Shown here: positions 26,527 to 34,879 of the stretch, piece after piece
Numbering within the stretch: the stretch's first letter is position 1
Layout: each line of letters opens with the position of its first letter
DNA from: Marinobacter maroccanus
Lineage (GTDB): Bacteria > Pseudomonadota > Gammaproteobacteria > Pseudomonadales > Oleiphilaceae
Direction: 5' to 3'
NCBI RefSeq assembly: GCF_002933275.1
Contig: NZ_PSSX01000010.1
Span: 1-64,000 of the forward strand
Length of the DNA: 64,000 bases
Program-made: the position numbers and the translations under genes
Notes under the pieces: model-generated
Told to the model about the DNA's origin: nothing
The model's input: the letters and a program-made list of their open reading frames with translations, nothing else
Databases searched by the model: none

Positions 26527-27448
26527 GCTTTTCCATCTCCCGGGCCTGGAACCGATGGAACAGCACAATGGGCACCAGCAGTAACAACAGCATCGCGATC
26601 GCCAGGGCCGACGCCACCGGCCAGTCGCGGTTGTTGAAGAACTCCTCCCACAACACCTTGCCGATCATCAGCGTATCCGGCCCGCCCAGCAGCTCCGGAA
26701 TTACGAACTCACCCACGGCGGGGATAAACACCAGCATGGAACCGGCCAGAATACCGGCCTTCGACAGTGGCAGGGTAATGGCCCAGAAAGTCGTGAGACT
26801 CCGGCAGCCCAGGTCTGATGCTGCCTCCAGCAGCCGCACGTCGAGCTTCACCAGGTTGGTGTAGATGGGCAGCACCATGAACGGCAGATAGGCATAGACA
26901 ATGCCCAGTACCACCGCGAAGTTGGTGTTCAGCATTTTCAGGGGCTGTTCAATCAGACCCAGCCACATCAGAGAACTGTTCAGCAACCCCTGGTTGCCGA
27001 GGATGCCCATCCACGCGTAGACACGGATCAGGAACGAGGTCCAGGACGGCAGCATCACCATCAACAGCAGCACCAGTTGCCAGTGCTTCGGTGCCCGAGC
27101 CATGGCGTAGGCCATGGGGTAGCCAATAAGCAGGCACACAACGGTGGCCAGGAACGCCGTTTTCACCGACCCCCAATAGGCAGCGATATAGAGGCTGTCG
27201 GACAGCAGGAACAGATAATTCCCGATATTCACCACCACCGAGAGGGTGTTGTCCACCCACCGGAAGACCGGTTCGTAAGGGGGAATGGCCATCACCGCCG
27301 AGGTCAGACTGATCTTCAGCACCAGCGCAAAAGGCAGGAGGAAGAACAGCAGCAGCCACAGGAAGGGGATACCGAACACCACCCGGCGATTAAACAGGAC
27401 TGCACGCACCCGCTCGGTCAGAGGGGTGGGTAAAAGTTTCCGTCTCAT
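26519..27448 (-). CDS. potH: Putrescine ABC transporter permease PotH
   Basis: 309 residues with an N-terminal cytoplasmic segment, six helices and the EAA loop LEAASDLGCRSLTTFWAITLPLSK. The FFLLPFALVLKISL start is typical of PotH. ATG 27448 lies 4 bases after the potG stop. Together with PotI it forms the transport channel. Confidence 0.9.
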   Translation of the reverse strand: MRRKLLPTPLTERVRAVLFNRRVVFGIPFLWLLLFFLLPFALVLKISLTSAVMAIPPYEPVFRWVDNTLSVVVNIGNYLFLLSDSLYIAAYWGSVKTAFLATVVCLLIGYPMAYAMARAPKHWQLVLLLMVMLPSWTSFLIRVYAWMGILGNQGLLNSSLMWLGLIEQPLKMLNTNFAVVLGIVYAYLPFMVLPIYTNLVKLDVRLLEAASDLGCRSLTTFWAITLPLSKAGILAGSMLVFIPAVGEFVIPELLGGPDTLMIGKVLWEEFFNNRDWPVASALAIAMLLLLLVPIVLFHRFQAREMEKHG

Positions 27449-27452
27449 TGGC

Positions 27453-28571
27453 TCAGTTCCAGAGCAGGATGGGGCTGGAGGCTTCCCAGGATACGAATAC
27501 CCTGTCGCCCCAGGTTGGCCGCTCGCCACGGCGTTCCACGTTCGCCATGGTGGCCTGAACGCGTTTGCCGCTGGCCAGTTTCACGTAGTAAGACGTGATG
27601 TCTCCCAGGTAGGCAATATTGTCCACCGTGCCGCAGCTCCAGTTGTGCTCGCCGTCCGGTTTGTCAGAGGTGAGGTAGATCTTCTCCGGACGCAGGGCCA
27701 CCAGTGTTGCGGTGCTTTCCGCCGGAGTGGTTACGCCGCGATCGATAAATACCGGGGCGTCCAGCAGGTCGCTGGTCAGCGTAACGCTGTCGGCTTCGTC
27801 TTCCCGGATATGAGCCTCGAAGATATTCACCGAGCCTATGAATTCCGCAGTCATGCGGCTGTTCGGGCTTTCGTAGATGTCGATCGGCGAGCCGATCTGG
27901 GCAATCCTGCCCTGGGCCATGATGGCTATCCGGCTGGCCATGGTCATGGCTTCTTCCTGGTCATGGGTCACCATCAGGCAGGTGGCGCCCACGTTTTCCA
28001 GAATCTCCACCAGTTCCAGCTGCATTTCGGTGCGCAGCTTCTTATCCAGGGCACCCATGGGTTCGTCCAGTAACAACAGCTTGGGACGTTTGGCCAGAGA
28101 GCGGGCCAGGGCAACGCGTTGTTGCTGACCACCAGACAATTGCTGGGGCTTGCGCCGGGCATAGGGTTCCATCTTGACCAGCTTCAGCATGGCGGCCACC
28201 CGATCGCGAATTTCGCTCTTGGGCAGCTTGTCCTGTTTCAGACCCATGGCAATGTTCTGCTCTACCGTCATGTGCGGGAACAGGGCATAGGACTGGAACA
28301 TCATGTTGGTCGGGCGCAGGAACGGGGGCAGGCTGGTAACGTCCTGGCCGTCGAGCACGATGGTGCCGGTGTTGGGCGCTTCAAAACCAGCGAGCATGCG
28401 CAGCAGGGTGGACTTGCCGGAGCCGGAACCACCCAGCAGGGCGAAAATCTCGCCCTTATGGATGTCCAGGTTCACATTGTCCACGGCCAACGTGCCATCA
28501 AAGCTTTTGGAAATGCCCCGAATGCTGAGTAGCACCTCCGCTTGCGCGGAGGTGCTGTTGCCGTTTTCCAC
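27453..28571 (-). CDS. potG: Putrescine ABC transporter ATPase PotG
   Basis: 372 residues: Walker A LGGSGSGKST, signature LSGGQQQRVALARSL, Walker B LLLLDEPMGALD, and a C-terminal TOBE domain ending in SWEASSPILLWN. Start is GTG at 28571, only 3 bases after potF, with AAGGGG upstream. An 11-bp perfect hairpin (28531-28556) lies in codons 6-14 and may lower its translation relative to potF. Confidence 0.91.
   Translation of the reverse strand: MENGNSTSAQAEVLLSIRGISKSFDGTLAVDNVNLDIHKGEIFALLGGSGSGKSTLLRMLAGFEAPNTGTIVLDGQDVTSLPPFLRPTNMMFQSYALFPHMTVEQNIAMGLKQDKLPKSEIRDRVAAMLKLVKMEPYARRKPQQLSGGQQQRVALARSLAKRPKLLLLDEPMGALDKKLRTEMQLELVEILENVGATCLMVTHDQEEAMTMASRIAIMAQGRIAQIGSPIDIYESPNSRMTAEFIGSVNIFEAHIREDEADSVTLTSDLLDAPVFIDRGVTTPAESTATLVALRPEKIYLTSDKPDGEHNWSCGTVDNIAYLGDITSYYVKLASGKRVQATMANVERRGERPTWGDRVFVSWEASSPILLWN
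28531..28556 (-). promoter_or_regulatory. Perfect hairpin in early potG coding sequence
   Basis: AGCACCTCCGC (28531-28541) and GCGGAGGTGCT (28546-28556) form an 11-bp GC-rich stem with a 4-base loop just downstream of the potG start. There is no U-run, so attenuation of translation or mRNA 3'-end protection of potF is more likely than termination. Confidence 0.45.
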
Positions 28572-28574
28572 CCC

Positions 28575-29681
28575 TTAACGACCAGACTTCACGTTGGTCC
28601 AGGTGCGGGTCATCAGACGCTGTGCGTCCTGAGGCCGGCCTTCCATGATGTACAGCTTCTTCATCACGTCATCCGTGGGGTAGATGCTGGTGTCGCCCAG
28701 GATCTCCGGATCAACAAACTCGTTCGCCGGCTTGTTCGGGTTGGCGTACCACACGTAGTTGGTCACGTCCGCAATGATCTCCGGGCGCATCAGGAAGTTC
28801 ATCAGCTTGTGGGCGTTCTCCACGTTCGGCGCGCCGGCCGGGATAGTCATCATGTCGAACCACAGCACCGCACCCTCTTTGGGAATGGTGTAGCGGATCA
28901 CGTTGCCGTTCCCGGCTTCCTCGGCACGGGCAGCGGCCTGCAGGATGTCGCCGGAGTAGCCGGCAGCCACACACAGGTCACCGTTAGCCAGATCGCCAAT
29001 GTAGCGGGACGAGTGGAAGTAGGTGATGTTCGGGCGAATGGCCTTGATCACCTCACCGCCTTTTTTGATGTCGTCGGCGTTGTTGCTGTTCGGGTCCAGG
29101 CCAACGTAAGCCATGGCCGCACGCACCATCTCTTCGCCGGAATCCAGCATGGCAATACCGCAGCCGCCGGCGGCAAGTTTGCCGGTGACTTCAGGATCGA
29201 ATACCAGGGCCCATGAATCGGTGGGGGCGCTGTCACCCAGGATTTCCTGGATACGGCCTTCGTTATAGCCATAGCCATTGGTGCCCCAGAGATAGGGCAG
29301 GGCGAACTGGCTACCCGGGTCAACCTTTTCCAGATCGTCCATCAGGTCCGGGTTCAGGTTGCTCATGTTCGACAGTTTGCTGTGGTCCAGGGCCACGAAC
29401 GCGTTGGCAGAAATCTGTTTGGCCACGTAGTGGTTGGAAGGCACAACAAGATCGTAGCCGGAACGACCGGAAAGCAGGGCGGCTTCGAGGATCTCGTTAC
29501 TGTCGTAAACGTCGTAGATGACCTTGATGCCGGTTTCTTCCGTGAACTTCGCCAGGGTGTCCTCAGCGATGTAATCGGACCAGTTGTAGACACGCACTTC
29601 CTCAGCGGCAAACGCGGAGGAGGCACACAGAGACAACGCAACAGAGGCGGCCAGCGCCTGTGGCTTACACAACTTCAACAT
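28575..29681 (-). CDS. potF: Putrescine periplasmic binding protein PotF
   Basis: 368 residues. Signal peptide MLKLCKPQALAASVALSLCASSAFA. The mature part reads EEVRVYNWSDYIAEDTLAKFTEETGIKVIYDVYDSNEILE, the SpuD/PotF opening; DYIAE and the later LWFDMMTIPAGAPN belong to the polyamine site. ATG 29681 is favoured by GAGGGA upstream. The gene is first in the potFGHI operon and divergent from puuA, so import and breakdown start from one intergenic region. Confidence 0.92.
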   Translation of the reverse strand: MLKLCKPQALAASVALSLCASSAFAAEEVRVYNWSDYIAEDTLAKFTEETGIKVIYDVYDSNEILEAALLSGRSGYDLVVPSNHYVAKQISANAFVALDHSKLSNMSNLNPDLMDDLEKVDPGSQFALPYLWGTNGYGYNEGRIQEILGDSAPTDSWALVFDPEVTGKLAAGGCGIAMLDSGEEMVRAAMAYVGLDPNSNNADDIKKGGEVIKAIRPNITYFHSSRYIGDLANGDLCVAAGYSGDILQAAARAEEAGNGNVIRYTIPKEGAVLWFDMMTIPAGAPNVENAHKLMNFLMRPEIIADVTNYVWYANPNKPANEFVDPEILGDTSIYPTDDVMKKLYIMEGRPQDAQRLMTRTWTNVKSGR

Positions 29682-30084
29682 TGGATGATGTCCCTCACTC
29701 AAAAGGGATTAATACAAAACGTGCAGGACGCACGCAGTGTTGTGCAGGTCTGCTGAGGGTGGCCGCAGTTGGCTGTTGTCCCGGAAAGAACCGGTCGCCG
29801 CCTTTTGACTCCTTTAAGGCTTGTCCTGGAAAACGGCGGTTTAGAACTAACCGTGTTCGCGCGATATTTAGCACGAGAATCAGGTGTGCGCTATAAAAAA
29901 ATTCATCAAACGGATCAGTGGTTTTCCCTATCGGAAGCCTGAGTCATGCTAAATGTGTCGAAACCGGGGTTTACGGTATGTGCCTATCTTGCCAAACACC
30001 CCGGAAAACGGGATAAAGGAGTGTTTAAACCCCTGCGCCGGCTCCTCGGCACCAGGCCTGTTTGCGTTGTGGAAGGCTTTCCCT
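29682..30084. other. potF-puuA divergent intergenic region
   Basis: About 400 bases between divergent potF and puuA. No gene is supported; a frame open through it merely extends puuA upstream. An AT-rich stretch (29870-29935) probably holds the promoters. No clear palindromic operator was found by eye. Confidence 0.5.
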
Positions 30085-31449
30085 ATGGCTTCTGGTTCTA
30101 CGAGTGCCGACTCGTTCCTTCAGGCACACCCCGAACTGCAGTTTGTTGATCTGCTGATCCCGGATATGAATGGCATTGTTCGCGGCAAGCGGGTGGATCC
30201 TTCGGCGCTGGCGAAGGTATTCGAGCGTGGCGTGGCCATGCCGGCGTCCATCTTTGCCCTGAACATTCAGGGCACCACGGTGGAAGAAACCGGGCTGGGG
30301 CTCGATATCGGCGAGGCAGACCGGGTGTGCCTGCCTATCGAGAATACCCTCACCATGGAACCCTGGCAGAAGCGGCCCACTGCGCAACTTCTGTTGACCA
30401 TGTATGAGCTGGATCGCGAGACACCGTTTTTCGCAGACCCGCGGGTGGTATTACAGAACATCGTCAAGCGGTTTGAGGAGCTGGGGCTGACTCCTGTGGC
30501 GGCCTTTGAGCTGGAGTTTTACCTGATCGACCAGGAAAACCTCGCCGGTCGCCCTCAGCCACCCAAGTCACCCATCTCCGGCAAGCGCCCGGCCGGCACC
30601 CAGGCCTATTCCATTGATGATCTGGACGAATACGCGGAATTCCTGGCGGACGTGCTGGATGCCGCTCACGAGCAGGAACTGCCAGCGGATGCGCTGGTGG
30701 CCGAGTCGGCGCCCGGGCAGTTTGAAGTCAACCTGCACTATGTGGACGATGCGGTGCAGGCCTGCGACCACGCCACCCTTCTAAAGCGTCTGATCAAGAA
30801 CATGGCCTACGACCATGAAATGGACACCACGTTCATGGCCAAGCCCTATCACAACCAGGCTGGCAGCGGCATGCACCTGCACGTTAGCCTGGTGGATGGC
30901 GAAGGCCGCAACGTGTTCGCCGGCGACGCCGAGCAGCCTAACGACATGCTGCGCTGGGCCGTAGGCGGACTGGTGGCGACCATGAACGATGCCATGGCGC
31001 TGTTCTGCCCCAATATCAACTCCTATCGGCGGTTCAGCCCTGAATACTACGTGCCCAGTGCTGCCACCTGGGGCGTGGATAACCGCACCGCGTCGCTGCG
31101 TCTGCCGGGCGGTGATCCCGAGGCTCTGCGGATTGAGCACCGTGTAGCCGGTGCCGATGCCAACCCGTATCTCCTGATGGCCGCCGTGCTGGCTGGCATT
31201 CACTACGGCATCTCCAACAGGATCGAACCACCACCGGTCACCGTCGGTAATGCCCACGAACAGCACGAAGCCTCATTGGTCAATAACCTGCGGGATGCCT
31301 TGCGGGAGCTGGGGCAATCGAAAGTGATGGCCGACTATCTTGGCAGCCAGTTTCTGGATGTGTTCGTCGCCTGTAAGGAGCATGAACTGAATGAGTTCGA
31401 GATGACCATCTCGGATCTCGAATATCTCTGGTACCTGCACACGGTATAG
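30085..31449 (+). CDS. puuA: Gamma-glutamylputrescine synthetase (glutamine synthetase family)
   Basis: A 454-residue glutamine synthetase-fold ligase that joins glutamate to putrescine, the first step of the Puu pathway. It has FVDLLIPDMNGIVRGKR, the metal-site FELEFYL, QFEVNLHY, the ATP-site SGMHLHVSL and FSPEYYVPSAATWGVDNRTASLRLP. Start 30085 has GGAAGG 8 bases upstream; the frame is open further 5' but without a ribosome site. Divergent from potFGHI and convergent to the aldehyde dehydrogenase gene across a terminator. Confidence 0.9.
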   Translation: MASGSTSADSFLQAHPELQFVDLLIPDMNGIVRGKRVDPSALAKVFERGVAMPASIFALNIQGTTVEETGLGLDIGEADRVCLPIENTLTMEPWQKRPTAQLLLTMYELDRETPFFADPRVVLQNIVKRFEELGLTPVAAFELEFYLIDQENLAGRPQPPKSPISGKRPAGTQAYSIDDLDEYAEFLADVLDAAHEQELPADALVAESAPGQFEVNLHYVDDAVQACDHATLLKRLIKNMAYDHEMDTTFMAKPYHNQAGSGMHLHVSLVDGEGRNVFAGDAEQPNDMLRWAVGGLVATMNDAMALFCPNINSYRRFSPEYYVPSAATWGVDNRTASLRLPGGDPEALRIEHRVAGADANPYLLMAAVLAGIHYGISNRIEPPPVTVGNAHEQHEASLVNNLRDALRELGQSKVMADYLGSQFLDVFVACKEHELNEFEMTISDLEYLWYLHTV

Positions 31450-31466
31450 CGGTTTGTGAATGATAA

Positions 31467-31491
31467 AAACGGCGCCCCGAAGGCGCCGTTT
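31467..31491. terminator. Bidirectional intrinsic terminator
   Basis: A 10-bp perfect stem, AAACGGCGCC (31467-31476) with GGCGCCGTTT (31482-31491), loop CCGAA, A- and T-flanked on either side. It separates the convergent puuA and puuC genes. Confidence 0.85.
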
Positions 31492-31517
31492 GTCGTTGCG
31501 AAGAGGCTCTTTTGCCT

Positions 31518-33035
31518 CTACTCCAGAACCAGCCAGGTCGCTTTCAATTCCGTGTACTTGTCGAAGGCGTGGACAGACTTGTCGCGGCCGTTACCAGACT
31601 GTTTGAAGCCGCCGAAGGGCGCTGTCATGTCGCCGCCGTCATAGTGGTTGATCCACACGCTGCCGGCCCGCAGGGCCTTGGCCACTTTGTGAGCGGTATT
31701 GATATTGGAGGTCCACACTGCCGCGGCCAGGCCATAAATGGAATCGTTGGCAATGCGGATGGCCTCATCAGCGGTATCGAACCCGATCACCGACAGCACC
31801 GGCCCGAAAATTTCCTCGGAGGCAATGCGCATCTGGTTATTCACCCCGTCAAACACCGTGGGCTGAACGAACAGGCCGCCGGTGTCCTCCATAATCCTCT
31901 GGCCACCTTCTACGAGGCACGCGCCTTCCGACTGGCCAATGCCAATGTAGTCGATAATACGATCCAGCTGCCCCTGATCCACAATGGCGCCGCAAGTGGT
32001 TGCCGGGTCCAGCGGGTGGCCGGGGCGCCAGGTTTTCAGGGCCTCGCGAATCAGGCCGACAAACTCTGCGCGAATGCTGTTCTCAACCAGCAGGCGACTG
32101 CCGGCGGTGCACACCTCGCCCTGGTTGAAGGCAATGGCGCTGGCTGCCTCGGCGGCGGCTTTTTTCAGGTCCGGCGCATCGGCAAAGACAATGTTCGGGC
32201 TCTTGCCACCGGCCTCGAGCCACACCCGTTTCATGTTGGACTGGCCAGCATAGATCATCAGCTGTTTGGCGACATTCGTGGACCCGGTAAACACCAGGCA
32301 GTCCACATCCATGTGCAGGGCCAGGGCTTTGCCCACCGTGTGGCCGTAGCCCGGCAGCACGTTGAAAACGCCGGAGGGAACGCCGGCTTCCTCGGCCAGG
32401 GCGGCCAGTCGAATAGCGCTCAGGGGTGATTTCTCGGAAGGTTTGAGAATCACCGAATTTCCGGTGGCCAGGGCCGGGGCGATTTTCCAGGCCGCCATGA
32501 TCATCGGAAAGTTCCAGGGCACGATGGCAGCCACAACACCCATGGGCTCCCGGGAGATCATGCCAATCTGGTTGTGAGGCGTGGGGGCAAGTTCACCGTA
32601 GACCTTGTCGATGGCCTCGGCGGTCCAGCGGATTGCTCTGGCGGTGGCCGGCACATCCACGTTCCTGGCGTGGCTGATGGGTTTGCCCATATCCAGGGTT
32701 TCCAGCAGGGCAAGCTCGTCGCCGTTGGCTTCGATAAGGTCAACGAACCGCAGCAGTACCGCCTTGCGTTTGGCCGGTGCCAGCTGACTCCAGATGCCTG
32801 CCTCAAAGGCGTTCCTGGCCGCCATAACGGCCTGGTCGGCATCGCTCTGATCACAGCTGGCAATGGCGGCCAGCTCACGCCCGTCAATCGGGCTGACCGA
32901 GAGAAAGGTCTCTCCTTTGGCAGCCCATTGATAGGCGCCGTTCAGGTAGGCGCGGCCTTCCAGTGACAGGCGTTCGGTCAGGGCCTGCCATTCGGCTTGG
33001 CTGGTTGGGGTGGAAGAGCTGACGGGTTGATTCAT
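31518..33035 (-). CDS. puuC: Gamma-glutamyl-gamma-aminobutyraldehyde dehydrogenase
   Basis: A 505-residue aldehyde dehydrogenase: IVPWNFPMIMAAWKIAPALA, FTGSTNVAKQL, catalytic Glu in WLEAGGKSPN, catalytic Cys in NQGEVCTAGSR, and AAVWTSNINTAHKVAKALRAGSVWIN. PuuC-like length, with neighbours for putrescine catabolism. It oxidises gamma-glutamyl-GABA aldehyde to gamma-glutamyl-GABA with NAD(P)+. ATG 33035 has GAGG upstream. Divergent from puuB. Confidence 0.88.
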   Translation of the reverse strand: MNQPVSSSTPTSQAEWQALTERLSLEGRAYLNGAYQWAAKGETFLSVSPIDGRELAAIASCDQSDADQAVMAARNAFEAGIWSQLAPAKRKAVLLRFVDLIEANGDELALLETLDMGKPISHARNVDVPATARAIRWTAEAIDKVYGELAPTPHNQIGMISREPMGVVAAIVPWNFPMIMAAWKIAPALATGNSVILKPSEKSPLSAIRLAALAEEAGVPSGVFNVLPGYGHTVGKALALHMDVDCLVFTGSTNVAKQLMIYAGQSNMKRVWLEAGGKSPNIVFADAPDLKKAAAEAASAIAFNQGEVCTAGSRLLVENSIRAEFVGLIREALKTWRPGHPLDPATTCGAIVDQGQLDRIIDYIGIGQSEGACLVEGGQRIMEDTGGLFVQPTVFDGVNNQMRIASEEIFGPVLSVIGFDTADEAIRIANDSIYGLAAAVWTSNINTAHKVAKALRAGSVWINHYDGGDMTAPFGGFKQSGNGRDKSVHAFDKYTELKATWLVLE

Positions 33036-33217
33036 GGGCGCCTCGCAGGCTGTAGAGTTGAGCAATCATAGCAGCACTTTCACGCGCGGGCGCCGCCCGC
33101 GATATAGGTATAAGAACGTGTCTTTCCGAACGGCCGGCGCTGGCATAGACTTTCTTCGGCGCGCCGCGTTGCCCGCCGGATCCTGAACGTCTCTTTCACC
33201 CTCTCTGGCGCCACATA

Positions 33218-34501
33218 ATGATCCAGTATCCTCCGGTTCCCTCATATTACGCAGCCTCTGCCAACCCGGCCCCTGTGCGCCCGGCGCTGCGAGGATCCTG
33301 CGAGGCGGACGTGTGTGTCGTTGGTGCCGGTTACACCGGCCTGTCCACGGCGCTGTTCCTGGCAGAAGCCGGTTTCAGGGTGGTGGTTCTGGAAGCCGCA
33401 ACGGTTGGCTGGGGTGCATCGGGACGCAATGGCGGCCAGATCGTGAACAGCTTCAGCCGTGATCTGGACAGTATCGAAAGGCAGACTTCGCAGGAGCACC
33501 TGAAGCTGCTGGCCGAAATGGCCTTCGAAGGTAGCCAGATTATTCGCCAGAGGGTAAAGAGTTACGGCATTCATTGTGACCTGAAGGAGGGCGGTATTTT
33601 TGCCGCGCTCAACTCAAAGCAACTCAAGCACCTGGAATACCAGCAAGCGCTCTGGCGCCGATTCGGTTATGACCAACTGGAACTGCTGGATCGGAACGCT
33701 ATCCGCTCCCGGGTTGGCACGGAGCGGTATGTCGGTGGATCCATCGATCACACCGGCGGCCACATTCATCCCCTTAATCTGGCCCTGGGCGAGGCCGCGG
33801 CACTGGAGTCGCGCGGGGGCGTGATTCACGAGCATTCAACGGTAACGAGCATCGTCCCCGGTAAAACCGTAACCGTTAAAACCGACATGGGCGAGGCGAG
33901 GGCGCAAACAGTTGTTCTGGCGGGCAATGCCTATCTCGGCGGCCTGGTGCCGGAACTCGGCGCCAAATCCATGCCATGCGGCTCGCAGATTATTGCCACC
34001 GAGCGGTTGGACGATGCCGTTGCCAGAGAGTTACTGCCCAACGACAACTGTGTCGAAGACTGCAACTACCTGCTGGACTACTTCCGGCTGTCTGGTGATA
34101 AACGGCTGATTTACGGCGGCGGTGTGGTCTACGGTGCCCGCGATCCGGCCAACATTGAGCGGCTGATTCGCCCGAATATGCTGAAAACCTTCCCGCAACT
34201 GGCGAACGTGAAGATTGATTACGCCTGGACCGGCAATTTCCTGCTCACCCTGTCACGCCTGCCCCAGCTCGGCCGTTTGCACGAGAATGTGTTCTATTCC
34301 CAGGGCTGCTCCGGCCATGGCGTCACTTTTACTCATGTGGCTGGCAAGGCATTGGCCCTCGCGATTCAGGGTCAGGCGGAGAGGTTTGACGCGTTCGCCA
34401 GTTTGCCCCATTACCCGTTCCCGGGTGGCCGCGCGTTCCGGGTGCCTTTGACGGCGATGGGGGCCTGGTACTATGCGTTGCGTGACAGGTTGGGGGTTTG
34501 A
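33218..34501 (+). CDS. puuB: Gamma-glutamylputrescine oxidase-like FAD enzyme
   Basis: A 427-residue DAO-family flavoprotein: dinucleotide-binding CVVGAGYTGLSTALFLAEAG at about residue 32, the PuuB/OrdL motif WGASGRNGGQIVNS, and the C-terminal GCSGHGVTFTHVAGK closing the FAD site. It should oxidise gamma-glutamylputrescine to the aldehyde used by PuuC, giving H2O2. With puuA and puuC it completes three of the four Puu steps; a PuuD hydrolase is not in the window. The ribosome site is weak. Confidence 0.86.
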   Translation: MIQYPPVPSYYAASANPAPVRPALRGSCEADVCVVGAGYTGLSTALFLAEAGFRVVVLEAATVGWGASGRNGGQIVNSFSRDLDSIERQTSQEHLKLLAEMAFEGSQIIRQRVKSYGIHCDLKEGGIFAALNSKQLKHLEYQQALWRRFGYDQLELLDRNAIRSRVGTERYVGGSIDHTGGHIHPLNLALGEAAALESRGGVIHEHSTVTSIVPGKTVTVKTDMGEARAQTVVLAGNAYLGGLVPELGAKSMPCGSQIIATERLDDAVARELLPNDNCVEDCNYLLDYFRLSGDKRLIYGGGVVYGARDPANIERLIRPNMLKTFPQLANVKIDYAWTGNFLLTLSRLPQLGRLHENVFYSQGCSGHGVTFTHVAGKALALAIQGQAERFDAFASLPHYPFPGGRAFRVPLTAMGAWYYALRDRLGV

Positions 34502-34862
34502 CTCCCTTGGTGGCTCTGCACCTTCCGCAAAGTCAGTGAATCTCCGTTATCAGGGAGCGGTCTCCGGAAAACTGTGAAATCGCTCTCACTTTACCAACGT
34601 TTAAATTTGTAATTGGGCGCCGTGTTTATTGGTGATGACGCTGAGCCGGAATTTAAACGCGATGCGTAAAAACACGCTAAAACAATGCCTTATCTCCCGC
34701 AATCCGAGCTCCGGGCTGTAACCTTCCATCACAACGTGTATCTCTCCGTAACCGCCAATTTCCTGACGCAATTGCTCCGGGAAATCCGGAACTGCGACGC
34801 ATATAACCGAAAACTGCCGCTGTAAGATTCGCTCAAATTCGTCAAATAATTGGTGCGAAACA
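34502..34862. other. Intergenic region holding a candidate minus-strand gene
   Basis: 361 bases between puuB and the FN3 lipoprotein gene, visibly AT-richer than both. It is mostly occupied by a minus-strand frame (34601-34879) listed separately; the first ~100 bases hold nothing recognised. Confidence 0.5.
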
Positions 34863-34879
34863 ATGTCATATTGCGGCAA
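34601..34879 (-). CDS. Candidate small protein, divergent from FN3 lipoprotein
   Basis: A 92-codon frame from a TTG at 34879: MPQYDIVSHQLFDEFERILQ..., then FSVICVAVPDFPEQLRQEIGGYGEIHVVMEG and a basic C-terminus, reading like a folded small protein. The frame is open further upstream, but there it is antisense to the lipoprotein gene. No clear ribosome site was found. It overlaps the first 17 bases of the lipoprotein gene head to head. It may be a decayed fragment. No family recognised. Confidence 0.3.
   Translation of the reverse strand: MPQYDIVSHQLFDEFERILQRQFSVICVAVPDFPEQLRQEIGGYGEIHVVMEGYSPELGLREIRHCFSVFLRIAFKFRLSVITNKHGAQLQI

Noticed and set aside
33085..33099. GC palindrome between puuC and puuB as an operator
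   Set aside because: A short GC-only dyad likely by chance in GC-rich sequence; no second copy in the polyamine locus.
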